Shown piece after piece: positions 43,937-57,060 of a DNA stretch of 64,000 bases (position 1 is the stretch's first letter; every line of letters begins with the position of its first letter). Source of the DNA: Sabellastarte sp. h YS-2021 (lineage: Eukaryota > Annelida > Polychaeta > Sabellida > Sabellidae); assembly GCA_964017235.1 (NCBI GenBank), contig OZ024935.1, positions 9,176,001-9,240,000 on the forward strand, in the 5' to 3' direction. A model generated the notes under the pieces. That model searched no databases. It was not told where the DNA came from and was given only the letters and a program-made list of their open reading frames with translations. The position numbers were made by a program, and so were the translations under genes.

Positions 43937-45286
43937 GTGGAAAACCATGCCTCAGGTCGAGATCACACCTATGACATAGAATGCTACATTCAAGAAGAGT
44001 TAAGTCATGGTGCTATGTTAGGACCTTTTGATCAGAAACCAGTATCTTTGCACATATCTGCCTTCATGACCAGGGAGAAGCCAGACTCTGAGGTTAGACA
44101 TACTATTGTGGATTTGAGTTGGCCTGAAAAAATTTCGGTTGATGCTTCAGAAGGACATATACCTGGGTTCAAGCTTTTCTTGAATTATCCATCTGTTGAT
44201 GACATTGTTAAGAAAATTATTGAACTGGGACCTGGTTCATGGTTATACAAAGTTGAAATTATCCGAGCTTTCAGGCAGCTTAAGGTGGATCCAGGGGACT
44301 TGGATCTGCTGGGTCTTAAGCATCAGTCATACTTTGTGGATCAATCAGTAACATTCGGGTACAGACATGGCTCAGTTTTCTTTGAAAAAGTGACCAATAG
44401 CATTAGATATATTGTAAAACAACATGGTTTTCCATATCTGTACAATTATGTCGACAATCTAATATACTGTGGCTTACCGTCCAATATTCACCAGTCTTTT
44501 GAGACATTATTAGAGCTTTTGACCCAGTTGGGTCTTGCCATCAATCCTAAGAGGTTGGTGGCGCCATGCACCTCTTTGGTGTGTTTAGGTATACTTATTA
44601 ACACTGAAACACGAACCATGTCTGTCCCACCTGACAAGCTTAATAATGTTACTGACATGTGTCAGCAATGGCAAACCAAACAATTCTGCTCAAAAAGGCA
44701 GCTACAATCACTGCTAGGTTCTCTATTGTATGTGACAAAATGTGTGAAACCTGCTCGTACATTCCTTAACCGTATGTTGATGGTTTTTAGGAAAACTTTT
44801 GATCAAAAGGCCATCTTTTTGACCAGAGACTTTTTCAGAGATTTAAACTGGTTTTACACCTGTTTGAGACAGTTTAATGGGGCTGTGTATTATGCCACTA
44901 AGCCTGTCCAGGCAGAGTTGCACCTGGATGCATCTCTTACGGGCTTGGGGGGGGGGGGGGGGGATTTTTGATAACCAGCGTTAGGCTTTACCAATTCCAA
45001 AAAAAAATCAAAATTACTGTATTGTTCATCTTAAGTGATAAATATCTTAGCTACGCTCAAAATCTGGGCTTATCAGTGGAAATATAAGAAAATTCAGGTT
45101 AAATATGATAATATGGCAGTTGTGGAGGTTCTCACCTCTGGAAAGACGAAAGATGCCACACTGGGTGCATGTGCTCGTAATATATGGCTGTTATCTGCAT
45201 TATTCAATATTTCCATTCATATTAACCATATTTCTGGAAAATCAAATGTTATTGCTGATTTACTTTCCAGGTTTAAATTTGATTAA
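43937..45286 (+). mobile_element. DIRS fossil 1, reverse transcriptase and RNase H region
   Basis: The family is recognised from the RT core around 44090-44480 (including GAMLGPF upstream and YNYVDNLIYCG at the motif-C position), the thumb region with LGSLLYVTKCVKPARTFLNR, and an RNase H-like stretch ending HINHISGKSNVIADLLSRF. The same blocks in the same order occur in the minus-strand element at 60960-64000. A G-run lies at about 44947-44963. Fossil, broken. Confidence 0.8.
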
Positions 45287-45417
45287 AAGTCTTCGGAATT
45301 GCTTTCCACATATATCCCCAATGTGTCATGGGTCCCCACTCATATCGATTTAACTTGCTTAAATTATGATATATAGTTTCAGATCACACTGTTGCCTCAG
45401 CCCAGCTGACCACCAGA

Positions 45418-46300
45418 GTGTATGCCCGACTTCGGGATGCACATAGACCTGCAACTCAGAAAACATATTGCAGGATATTGGCTGATTTTTTGGCTTTTCT
45501 GGTGGTCACTGGGCTGACCCCTTGCCAGGTAAATTTAGATATTATTTTGGCCTTTCTTGAATATTTGCTAGATAACTCTATATCTGTTGCCAATATTTGC
45601 AATTATCTGGCAGGTCTTAGGACCATGTTCATAATACATAGCCTCCCCACTCACCCTTTCAGGGATGAAGAAATCCAAATGTTTGGTAGATCTGTAAACA
45701 GACCACTTGTTCCTAAGTCTAAATCCATATTTACTGGACAGATCCTGGTGGACATTGTTTCTGTAAATGAGACATTAGAATTTTCACAAATTTTTGTTTC
45801 AGTATATCTTCTGGCATTTTTATCATTTTTGAGATTGTCAAACATGGTTCTCCAAATAGCTTTGACCCTTCCAGGCATCTAGCTCGAGGCATTAATCATC
45901 TTTTATAACAAAAGTGACTATTGTTCTGATGAAATGGTCTAAAATCATTCAATCTCGAGACAAGGTTCCTCGGCAGGTCATTCTCAAATTGCCAGTCACA
46001 GCATTATTTAATATGCTGACTGTGGTTCCTGGTTCATTTTGCCATTTTAAGGCCAAAAATGGTCTCTTCTTACAGATAGTATGGTCAGGAAGCATTTGAA
46101 CAGTGTCTTGCTTTTATTACATTTGTAACACCATAACTTTACATTTCATACCTTTTGGAGGTCTGGGGCCTCTTGGGCTTTTGAACATCGGGTTCCCATT
46201 GATATTATAAAACAGAAGAGCACTTGGTCCTCTGCCTGTGTTTGGAGGTATATACAGAAATCAAATTCCTCCATCTCTCCACTGACCTAAGCCTTCCAAC
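45418..46300 (+). mobile_element. DIRS fossil 1, tyrosine recombinase region
   Basis: The N-terminal SAM-like core-binding part (YARLRDAHRPATQKTYCRIL) is followed by the catalytic region. The C-terminal block around 46140-46260 (FHTFWRSGASWAF, then VWRYIQ) matches the FHTFRRSGATFAF block of the second element. In DIRS-order elements this enzyme integrates a circular DNA copy in place of an integrase. Broken; its last part lies in the tandem-duplicated segment. Confidence 0.75.
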
Positions 46301-46559
46301 TACACCGACTCCCTTGATGGGTGATTTGGGTGAGATTTTATACATTAATTGGAAATAACCCCTGTTGGTTGCATATTACACAAAATCTTTTACATTTAGA
46401 TCTGGAATTGTGACCCCCCTGATGCACTCTCCCTTTGTTTGCTTCATGTGTTTGCGTGTCATTAATTTAGTTTTTATTAGTGGTATCACACATTTCTAGG
46501 CAATGGCTTTGTTTTCGTTACAGTTGCTTTTAACAGGAAACTATGTTTTGTTACAGGTG

Positions 46560-48390
46560 TTAAGAACATGGAACCCCTATCTGCAAGGGCAAAGACCAAG
46601 AAAGCCTACACTTAAATTTTGTTCATTTTGTTTTGCATAATCATGAAGGTGTCAATGTCAATTGTGACTGTAAAAGTTATTGTATCCTTTTTTGGAATGT
46701 TTAGTAATAAATAAGTGTTCAGCTTCAATATGTTTCAGCAATCATGGCCAAATTGATTGTGTATGATCTAGACTTTTACATATGCGACCATCCCAAGGTA
46801 AAATATTTTGTAAAATCTGTAAAAGATTTCAACTGTGTATCACAACATAATTTACATTCCCATGTTAAAACATATTGCTCACTTAGAAGTGGCTTTAGAC
46901 TATTCCAGGCACCTTATGAGCTTAGACCTATTTTTTATGAAATTGTTTGTCAAAATCATTTTTAAGTGGACAAAAGCCATACAGTCCAGAGGCGCTGTTT
47001 AAATGATCACTTTGCCCAGATTGTCAGATAAAGACATATGCCCCTGTGTGGCTTTAAAAGCTTTGCAGCATTTAATTCCCTTGTCAGAGTATATGTCACT
47101 ATTCCAAAGTCAAGTCCCAGAGACTGGGTCACCCTTATTGATTCAAAGGTCAGGAAAACTTTTAAGCAAATACAATAGACTCTCGATTATCTGAACCTCC
47201 TGGGAGACATCATTAAAGTTCTGATAATCGTGAGGTTTGGAAAGCTGAGAGTGAAACTATGATCATACATTAGCATTAATGCAAATGGTCGATAATAGAG
47301 TGTTTTTGTAAAATTTGCTTTTATCTGCATACAAATGAAATAAAAGATGCTAATACCTATGTTATTCTGTTTTTATAAATAATCCATAATATTTAGCCAT
47401 GAAAAGTCAAATATGTACTTTATATCACAGCTTCCCAGTAAACATTTTTGGGTTTTTCAAACGTTTGAAAGGAAACATTTGGCAATGGTTAAAAAATTAT
47501 GGGTACGAAAACCATTTGTAATAGTATGTTTTTAAAATGTTTTTTGAAAACCGTTTATTAAACGTTTAGTGATAAATGTTAGAAAAATGTTTTAAATGAA
47601 CATGTTTACTGGGTTTTTTGTTATTTTACACTATTTTGACACAATATTTAATGACTTGTTTTGTTACTGAATAATTAAAATTGTCTGTGTTAACCTCTAT
47701 TAAATAAAACATTTCATGATGAATGTTTGAAAAATGTTTCCAGCAAAACCTTAATTTCTTTAGCTATTTTATAAATGTTTGAAAAACATTTCCAGTCAAA
47801 CCAAGCTTCTTGAGTTATTTTCTAAACATTTAATAAACGTTTTCAGCAAAAACGTTTGTATAGAGAATGTTTATAAAACGTTTTTTAAACATTACAGCAT
47901 AAACATTTACTTAGAAACGTTTCGAAAACCAAAGATAGGGTTTAATTAGGTTTTAAAAACGTTTTGTAAACGTTTAAACTATTTAAAAACGTTTCAAATG
48001 TTTACTGGGTTTTTTGTTATTTTACACTATTTTGACACAATATTTAATGACTTGTTTTGTTACTGAATAATTAAAATTGTCTGTGTTAACCTCTATTAAA
48101 TAAAACAGAGCAACATCTCGGCACATAATAATACTTTTAATGACATTTTATTTTATCATCTAAAAATACTGTCTTTTCAAATGCAATTCATTGGATTATG
48201 GGATGTTTTGAGGCCTGCACATTTTACCTTTCACAGTTTGCGTAGATCTTGTGCCAGCTTTGTACTTAATGCGCATATTCCAATTCAAGCCATTCAACAA
48301 CAAGAAACTAAAACTTCAGACAGCATCTAAAGATATATCCAGACAGACCAGTCCACTGGAGAGCAATTAGCCATTTCTCTGGCTGATGCT
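46560..48390 (+). mobile_element. Second DIRS-order recombinase remnant (fossil 3), in duplicate
   Basis: Tyrosine-recombinase-like pieces include DKDICPCVALKALQHLIPL (47020-47090) and, beyond an inserted MITE, FHSLRRSCASFVLNAHIPIQ (about 48230-48290). Because fossil 1 already has its own C-terminal block at about 46140-46260, this must come from another element. Broken, old, with the MITE at 47434-48009 inside it. The same remnant recurs at about 51486-53316. Confidence 0.6.
47434..48009 (-). mobile_element. Rearranged AACGTTT MITE with its own flank copied into its centre
   Basis: The ends CCCAGTAAACATTT (47434) and AAATGTTTACTGGG (to 48009) match the complete copy at 27398-28200 in inverted orientation. 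The central part of the family consensus is missing. In its place stands a 109-bp segment (47602-47710) that repeats 47998-48106, i.e. the right end of the element plus about 97 bp of the host flank beyond it. Repeated at 52360-52935 in the tandem duplicate. Confidence 0.75.
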
Positions 48391-51036
48391 ATAGATGCTT
48401 AGACTCTATTGTTGGACTTAAATATTAAAGGTCATGTTGTGAACCTAGAGGTGAAGTTGGCATGGCTTGACTCTCCTCCATCTGTTAACTTACTCTCAAA
48501 TCTGGCTTTAGTCCACTGGGGTTTTCAGGGCACTCTTTCTTGTGGGGGGCCACTTCCTTTGCTATTAGCCAACACTGACTTTAGGCCAGTTTTGTTATTC
48601 ATATAATAATGTATTTTAGTGGAACTTTATTATACTGTAATTAAGGTTTGCACTTTGTGATTGAATTATTGAAAGGATGAACTTTAATAGACTCTAAACT
48701 TTTACATGTTATTCCTATATATTAGCTCTGTATAGTGCTGTTTTGCAAAGCCATATTCTAATATATATGTTACGTCCAATCTATGAAATTGTCCATTTCG
48801 TGAAATCTGGATTTATTCAATTGTGGCTTGCCCGTTTCATGTAATAGGCGATGTTATGCATGGAATTTTAAATTTCATGCATAGATGAAGGAAATGATTA
48901 TGAAAATGATTATGGAAATGTAAAAGTAATTGAAACTATGTTACTTCAAAAAATTCCAGTCCAAAGAAAGGTAAATAAATAGGGTTTCTTTCTGTATCAG
49001 TTGTTTCAAATATGTTATACTTTTGTTAGCATTTTAATACAACTAAAGTATTTAGAAATCTAAGTAGTACAATCCGAATATCTACTTTATAATGGTTGGC
49101 TATTTCCAGCTTAAAAATTTACATTATGTCATAAAATATTAAAAATACTACATCCCACCCCCACCCAAGGGGATGGAAAGATTAAATGTTAATAGAAATG
49201 GCCTCTTTTTGTAAGATAAGCATTTATGTTTTGTGGGGTTAAGGTCTAACTGTGTAGTGTATTACAATTAGCCATTGTGCCCCCTGAAAGCACTAAACCT
49301 GAGATGCAATTGCAATTGGTTTCTGTAGCTACCAAGGTTTAGCTAGCATTTTGATCACACTTGTGATCTATTTTCATAAAACCTGTACAAAGAAGCTTTA
49401 CACAATAGTCACATTCATGACCTCTGCCATAAGTTACCTGAGTAGTCAACGTGGATTAAGGTACCTGTGAGATTATGGTTATATAACAAAGATAAAATAC
49501 ACTGAATTGTTAATCACAAACACAGAAGACACTGTTCTAATACTGTTCTAATGTGTGTTTTAATCTTTAATTGACGTTTCAGTTAAATAATTGTAAGAAA
49601 TGCTCTTAAAATTTTTTTTCTTACTTGAAGATTAACTTTAAAGGTCATGGGTTGTCACACTTTTAGACATCTGGTGCTACTTTAGCTTATGATAATATTT
49701 TCTTGGAAAATACAATGCCCCATGTCCTCTGGCATAGTTCCTCTGTTCGGATATACTTACAAAAAGTTTCTGTAACCACTTCCATAGCTCCTTCTACCTT
49801 TGAATTATCCTACCTCTTTTCAGTCTGGTTTGGTGTTATTAAATTTCAAGGAATTTTGAAATATATATAGGGGGAGATGTGTGTACTAACATGTATATAA
49901 ACTTCACAAAGCTGTGTTTTACTATCTCAAGTCTTTTTACCTTTGGTACTATATGAGGGCTGAATGATTTTTTGCCAGATTTTGTGGCTGACAAATTTTG
50001 TATTTCATCAGAGAGTATGTTGCACAGATTCATAATGATTCCTTGTATGTCCGATTTGATGGAATGAGAAGTACAAACACTTAGAACAAGTCTAACCTTC
50101 CTGGGCTCACCATTCTAATTGAATCATAAATGATCGGGCTATAGGGCTTTATTTTTATATTTATTCATTTTTATTAATTTATTATAGTGACACGTAAGAA
50201 GCACATATTACATACAAAACAATAGCAATCAAACATAGATTACTTAGCCTTCTAGCGGGCTTATCAGTTACTATGATTAAACCATATAAATTGAACTTCG
50301 CTCTTCATTACCAGAGCTTAATTTTTTATTTTAAACCAAGTATTTTCAACATACTGTTGTTTTTTTTATAATTGAATAACATTATATCTTGACACTAAGT
50401 AATTATTTTGTTATAAAAAAGTTTCATGTTCCTGTGTAAAATTTACAAGTGAAGAGAAAATGAATCTTAACTTCAATCAAATTTTCAGTGCATATTTACA
50501 ATATCTTCTCCAATGGAATCCTATTACTTTGGGCATTGAGGGTATTTCGTCAGACTACTCCTCGTGTAAAAGAGTAAACAACTTCTATTGACCATGGTTG
50601 AGATCAAATGTTTCCAAATAAAGTAGAATCTCTTCCAGGTGCAATTTTTCAGCTATCAATAAGTTGTAATTTTTCATATGTCATGTACATTTCCTTGTCA
50701 GCTGAGTATTATCCAATTTTTTTCAAATGAATTCCTTTTCTTACACCCCTTTCACAATACAGGTGATATCACCCGTGGTTAGCCATGCTTGATGAAATGT
50801 CCCTGTCTTTGGATCACCGCCTGAAGTCCGTATGAGACCTTACATCCCCAATAGGCTAGCATGTGCTACCGAAAGCCAAATATATGAAAACATTTCACAT
50901 CAGTAGGATGCAGTGCCTCACTGTTAAGAACAGTGTGAAAACCTTGAGTGATACCCATGTCACCGTGAACAAACCAGGACAACCACCATAACATGACAGT
51001 AGGATGACTGTGATATGAAATACTGTGTCAAAAATG
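48391..51036. other. No gene recognised in the rest of duplication copy 1
   Basis: AT-rich non-coding sequence. The 65-codon frame starting at 48409 follows directly on the recombinase remnant and is probably its 3' trailer. A minus-strand frame at 49839-50033 has no recognisable domain. Confidence 0.4.
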
Positions 51037-54000
51037 CTTTTATTACATTTGTAACACCATAACTTTACATTTCATACCTTTTGGAGGTCTGGGGCCTCTT
51101 GGGCTTTTGAACATCGGGTTCCCATTGATATTATAAAACAGAAGAGCACTTGGTCCTCTGCCTGTGTTTGGAGGTATATACAGAAATCAAATTCCTCCAT
51201 CTCTCCACTGACCTAAGCCTTCCAACTACACCGACTCCCTTGATGGGTGATTTGGGTGAGATTTTATACATTAATTGGAAATAACCCCTGTTGGTTGCAT
51301 ATTACACAAAATCTTTTACATTTAGATCTGGAATTGTGACCCCCCTGATGCACTCTCCCTTTGTTTGCTTCATGTGTTTGCGTGTCATTAATTTAGTTTT
51401 TATTAGTGGTATCACACATTTCTAGGCAATGGCTTTGTTTTCGTTACAGTTGCTTTTAACAGGAAACTATGTTTTGTTACAGGTGTTAAGAACATGGAAC
51501 CCCTATCTGCAAGGGCAAAGACCAAGAAAGCCTACACTTAAATTTTGTTCATTTTGTTTTGCATAATCATGAAGGTGTCAATGTCAATTGTGACTGTAAA
51601 AGTTATTGTATCCTTTTTTGGAATGTTTAGTAATAAATAAGTGTTCAGCTTCAATATGTTTCAGCAATCATGGCCAAATTGATTGTGTATGATCTAGACT
51701 TTTACATATGCGACCATCCCAAGGTAAAATATTTTGTAAAATCTGTAAAAGATTTCAACTGTGTATCACAACATAATTTACATTCCCATGTTAAAACATA
51801 TTGCTCACTTAGAAGTGGCTTTAGACTATTCCAGGCACCTTATGAGCTTAGACCTATTTTTTATGAAATTGTTTGTCAAAATCATTTTTAAGTGGACAAA
51901 AGCCATACAGTCCAGAGGCGCTGTTTAAATGATCACTTTGCCCAGATTGTCAGATAAAGACATATGCCCCTGTGTGGCTTTAAAAGCTTTGCAGCATTTA
52001 ATTCCCTTGTCAGAGTATATGTCACTATTCCAAAGTCAAGTCCCAGAGACTGGGTCACCCTTATTGATTCAAAGGTCAGGAAAACTTTTAAGCAAATACA
52101 ATAGACTCTCGATTATCTGAACCTCCTGGGAGACATCATTAAAGTTCTGATAATCATGAGGTTTGGAAAGCTGAGAGTGAAACTATGATCATACATTAGC
52201 ATTAATGCAAATGGTCGATAATAGAGTGTTTTTGTAAAATTTGCTTTTATCTGCATACAAATGAAATAAAAGATGCTAATACCTATGTTATTCTGTTTTT
52301 ATAAATAATCCATAATATTTAGCCATGAAAAGTCAAATATGTACTTTATATCACAGCTTCCCAGTAAACATTTTTGGGTTTTTCAAACGTTTGAAAGGAA
52401 ACATTTGGCAATGGTTAAAAAATTATGGGTACGAAAACCATTTGTAATAGTATGTTTTTAAAATGTTTTTTGAAAACCGTTTATTAAACGTTTAGTGATA
52501 AATGTTAGAAAAATGTTTTAAATGAACATGTTTACTGGGTTTTTTGTTATTTTACACTATTTTGACACAATATTTAATGACTTGTTTTGTTACTGAATAA
52601 TTAAAATTGTCTGTGTTAACCTCTATTAAATAAAACATTTCATGATGAATGTTTGAAAAATGTTTCCAGCAAAACCTTAATTTCTTTAGCTATTTTATAA
52701 ATGTTTGAAAAACATTTCCAGTCAAACCAAGCTTCTTGAGTTATTTTCTAAACATTTAATAAACGTTTTCAGCAAAAACGTTTGTATAGAGAATGTTTAT
52801 AAAACGTTTTTTAAACATTACAGCATAAACATTTACTTAGAAACGTTTCGAAAACCAAAGATAGGGTTTAATTAGGTTTTAAAAACGTTTTGTAAACGTT
52901 TAAACTATTTAAAAACGTTTCAAATGTTTACTGGGTTTTTTGTTATTTTACACTATTTTGACACAATATTTAATGACTTGTTTTGTTACTGAATAATTAA
53001 AATTGTCTGTGTTAACCTCTATTAAATAAAACAGAGCAACATCTCGGCACATAATAATACTTTTAATGACATTTTATTTTATCATCTAAAAATACTGTCT
53101 TTTCAAATGCAATTCATTGGATTATGGGATGTTTTGAGGCCTGCACATTTTACCTTTCACAGTTTGCGTAGATCTTGTGCCAGCTTTGTACTTAATGCGC
53201 ATATTCCAATTCAAGCCATTCAACAACAAGAAACTAAAACTTCAGACAGCATCTAAAGATATATCCAGACAGACCAGTCCACTGGAGAGCAATTAGCCAT
53301 TTCTCTGGCTGATGCTATAGATGCTTAGACTCTATTGTTGGACTTAAATATTAAAGGTCATGTTGTGAACCTAGAGGTGAAGTTGGCATGGCTTGACTCT
53401 CCTCCATCTGTTAACTTACTCTCAAATCTGGCTTTAGTCCACTGGGGTTTTCAGGGCACTCTTTCTTGTGGGGGGCCACTTCCTTTGCTATTAGCCAACA
53501 CTGACTTTAGGCCAGTTTTGTTATTCATATAATAATGTATTTTAGTGGAACTTTATTATACTGTAATTAAGGTTTGCACTTTGTGATTGAATTATTGAAA
53601 GGATGAACTTTAATAGACTCTAAACTTTTACATGTTATTCCTATATATTAGCTCTGTATAGTGCTGTTTTGCAAAGCCATATTCTAATATATATGTTACG
53701 TCCAATCTATGAAATTGTCCATTTCGTGAAATCTGGATTTATTCAATTGTGGCTTGCCCGTTTCATGTAATAGGCGATGTTATGCATGGAATTTTAAATT
53801 TCATGCATAGATGAAGGAAATGATTATGAAAATGATTATGGAAATGTAAAAGTAATTGAAACTATGTTACTTCAAAAAATTCCAGTCCAAAGAAAGGTAA
53901 ATAAATAGGGTTTCTTTCTGTATCAGTTGTTTCAAATATGTTATACTTTTGTTAGCATTTTAATACAACTAAAGTATTTAGAAATCTAAGTAGTACAATC

Positions 54001-55962
54001 CGAATATCTACTTTATAATGGTTGGCTATTTCCAGCTTAAAAATTTACATTATGTCATAAAATATTAAAAATACTACATCCCACCCCCACCCAAGGGGAT
54101 GGAAAGATTAAATGTTAATAGAAATGGCCTCTTTTTGTAAGATAAGCATTTATGTTTTGTGGGGTTAAGGTCTAACTGTGTAGTGTATTACAATTAGCCA
54201 TTGTGCCCCCTGAAAGCACTAAACCTGAGATGCAATTGCAATTGGTTTCTGTAGCTACCAAGGTTTAGCTAGCATTTTGATCACACTTGTGATCTATTTT
54301 CACAAAACCTGTACAAAGAAGCTTTACACAATAGTCACATTCATGACCTCTGCCATAAGTTACCTGAGTAGTCAACGTGGATTAAGGTACCTGTGAGATT
54401 ATGGTTATATAACAAAGATAAAATACACTGAATTGTTAATCACAAACACAGAAGACACTGTTCTAATACTGTTCTAATGTGTGTTTTAATCTTTAATTGA
54501 CGTTTCAGTTAAATAATTGTAAGAAATGCTCTTAAAATTTTTTTTCTTACTTGAAGATTAACTTTAAAGGTCATGGGTTGTCACACTTTTAGACATCTGG
54601 TGCTACTTTAGCTTATGATAATATTTTCTTGGAAAATACAATGCCCCATGTCCTCTGGCATAGTTCCTCTGTTCGGATATACTTACAAAAAGTTTCTGTA
54701 ACCACTTCCATAGCTCCTTCTACCTTTGAATTATCCTACCTCTTTTCAGTCTGGTTTGGTGTTATTAAATTTCAAGGAATTTTGAAATATATATAGGGGG
54801 AGATGTGTGTACTAACATGTATATAAACTTCACAAAGCTGTGTTTTACTATCTCAAGTCTTTTTACCTTTGGTACTATATGAGGGCTGAATGATTTTTTG
54901 CCAGATTTTGTGGCTGACAAATTTTGTATTTCATCAGAGAGTATGTTGCACAGATTCATAATGATTCCTTGTATGTCCGATTTGATGGAATGAGAAGTAC
55001 AAACACTTAGAACAAGTCTAACCTTCCTGGGCTCACCATTCTAATTGAATCATAAATGATCGGGCTATAGGGCTTTATTTTTATATTTATTCATTTTTAT
55101 TAATTTATTATAGTGACACGTAAGAAGCACATATTACATACAAAACAATAGCAATCAAACATAGATTACTTAGCCTTCTAGCGGGCTTATCAGTTACTAT
55201 GATTAAACCATATAAATTGAACTTCGCTCTTCATTACCAGAGCTTAATTTTTTATTTTAAACCAAGTATTTTCAACATACTGTTGTTTTTTTTATAATTG
55301 AATAACATTATATCTTGACACTAAGTAATTATTTTGTTATAAAAAAGTTTCATGTTCCTGTGTAAAATTTACAAGTGAAGAGAAAATGAATCTTAACTTC
55401 AATCAAATTTTCAGTGCATATTTACAATATCTTCTCCAATGGAATCCTATTACTTTGGGCATTGAGGGTATTTCGTCAGACTACTCCTCGTGTAAAAGAG
55501 TAAACAACTTCTATTGACCATGGTTGAGATCAAATGTTTCCAAATAAAGTAGAATCTCTTCCAGGTGCAATTTTTCAGCTATCAATAAGTTGTAATTTTT
55601 CATATGTCATGTACATTTCCTTGTCAGCTGAGTATTATCCAATTTTTTTCAAATGAATTCCTTTTCTTACACCCCTTTCACAATACAGGTGATATCACCC
55701 GTGGTTAGCCATGCTTGATGAAATGTCCCTGTCTTTGGATCACCGCCTGAAGTCCGTATGAGACCTTACATCCCCAATAGGCTAGCATGTGCTACCGAAA
55801 GCCAAATATATGAAAACATTTCACATCAGTAGGATGCAGTGCCTCACTGTTAAGAACAGTGTGAAAACCTTGAGTGATACCCATGTCACCGTGAACAAAC
55901 CAGGACAACCACCATAACATGACAGTAGTATGACTGTGATACGAAATACTGTGTCAAAAATG
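51037..55962 (+). repeat. Tandem segmental duplication, copy 2 (4,926 bp)
   Basis: Copy of 46111-51036. It contains the second copies of the fossil 1 recombinase end (about 51037-51226), the fossil 3 recombinase remnant (about 51486-53316), the rearranged MITE (52360-52935) and the non-coding remainder. Unique sequence resumes at 55963 (GGGGAACCTGTCAGG). The near identity means a very recent event or an assembly duplication of two haplotypes. Confidence 0.95.
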
Positions 55963-56439
55963 GGGGAACCTGTCAGGTGGTTCCGCCGCCTTCAATCACC
56001 TGTAACTGCAGGATGTACTGCCTGCAGTGAATGGGGTATAAGCATACATATTAAATAATGGTATTGAATATTAAACCAGCCCAGTTCAGAGTGAAAACCT
56101 GGTACTGGTATACATTTGTGTATGCCCAGATAGCAGCAAATTGCTTGCTTTTATATCCGTTGACCATTTTGATCATTATTAAAAGCAGATAGCAGTCCCA
56201 TAATCAAGAATAGGATGAACATAACTTTAAAATAGATTAGGAAAATTTTTAATCATCAAATGCTGATCAAATTACATAAAAATACTTAAAACATGAAAGT
56301 CTTTTATCTTCAATCATTCCTGGCTTGAATGTAGAACTTGTTTGTCTTTTCTTGATTTATTTTCCTTAAATCAATTACCTTTGTCTTATTGAAAGTTTCA
56401 TTTACTACATGTATCACCATTTGCAAACAACGACAAACA
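55963..56439. other. No gene seen
   Basis: Unique non-coding sequence after the duplication, with a small CTGCAG-based hairpin near 56025-56042. Confidence 0.4.
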
Positions 56440-57060
56440 TTTTCTAAAGGTTGTTTTCATTTTCACTAATAGGCAAAATGTCATCAGCAAATAACAGAAC
56501 CGATATTTTTGAATTCCCAAAGGCAACACCAATTTTTAAATGAATATCAAGTTCTAAATTGTTCAAGTATAAAGCAAACAGGGTTGAGATAAATGCCACT
56601 TTACCTAACTCCTGGTTCTGTTATAAACCAATTTAGGATGACATTGTTTATTAAAACTGCTTAAAAGCATAATAAATATGTCCTCTCATATTATTATTTG
56701 TAATAAAAGAAGTCCCTGGTAATGCTGTCAAATCCTTTATTCATATTAATATGTTGATGAAAAGGTGTCTTTATTTTCAAGTATTCTATTTTTATTACTG
56801 ATGACAATGAGATTATATCACTTTCCCAAGACCGATTTTTCCTAAATCCACCTTGTCATCTCCAATCAATTCAATACTTTCTAAATATTTAGCCTTGTAT
56901 TTAAGACACTTGAATACACTTTGCTAATGCATAAACTTAAACTAGTAACCCTATAAGTAACCGCCACATGTGGGTCATTATCACTACTTCTGGAGAAAGG
57001 TTTAATTATTGCTTTTGGAACACACACTACGTACAATGTGATTTGTGAAACACAGATTAT
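56440..57060 (-). mobile_element. Decayed LINE reverse transcriptase scrap (CR1/Jockey-like)
   Basis: On the minus strand, scattered across frames: RKNRSWESDIISLSSVIK (near 56840-56800), a KGFDSITRDFFYYK segment at the motif-A position (near 56735-56690), and VLLFADDILP at the motif-C position (near 56490-56460). The order and phrases resemble the LINE at 23815-25860, but many stops and shifts have accumulated. It lies downstream of the C1q gene's stop codon. Confidence 0.6.

Larger units (their letters stand above)
31080..46300 (+). mobile_element. DIRS-order (Ngaro-like) tyrosine-recombinase retroelement fossil 1
   Basis: Parts in order on the plus strand: gag-like region split in two (about 31200-31663 and 42342-43625), reverse transcriptase plus RNase H (43937-45286), tyrosine recombinase (45418 to about 46300). 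No methyltransferase is seen between them; the gag/RT-RH/YR order is that of Ngaro-type DIRS elements. It is broken, with several breaks along its length, and split by the 10.66-kb LINE at 31664-42325. It predates the LINE. The outer limits are not defined; a terminal hairpin may lie at 30813. The end of its recombinase falls in the segment that was later duplicated, so that part is repeated at about 51037-51226. Old relative to the copy at 60960-64000. Confidence 0.8.
46111..51036 (+). repeat. Tandem segmental duplication, copy 1 (4,926 bp)
   Basis: Every base compared by eye recurs 4,926 bp downstream (46111-51036 = 51037-55962) with about four to five substitutions (for example at 47239/52165 and near 50999/55925). 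The joint has a 2-bp TG microhomology: TG precedes the start of copy 1, ends copy 1 and ends copy 2. Contents: end of the DIRS fossil 1 recombinase, a second recombinase remnant, a rearranged MITE and about 2.6 kb of non-coding sequence. Confidence 0.95.

Noticed and set aside
46744-46965. Open frame MAKLIVYDLDFYICDHPKVK..., repeated at 51670-51891, as a duplicated host gene
   Set aside because: It lies inside the recombinase remnant and recurs only because the whole segment is duplicated.
49839-50033. Minus-strand 64-codon frame, repeated at 54765-54959
   Set aside because: No domain, no splice or promoter support; present twice only through the segmental duplication.
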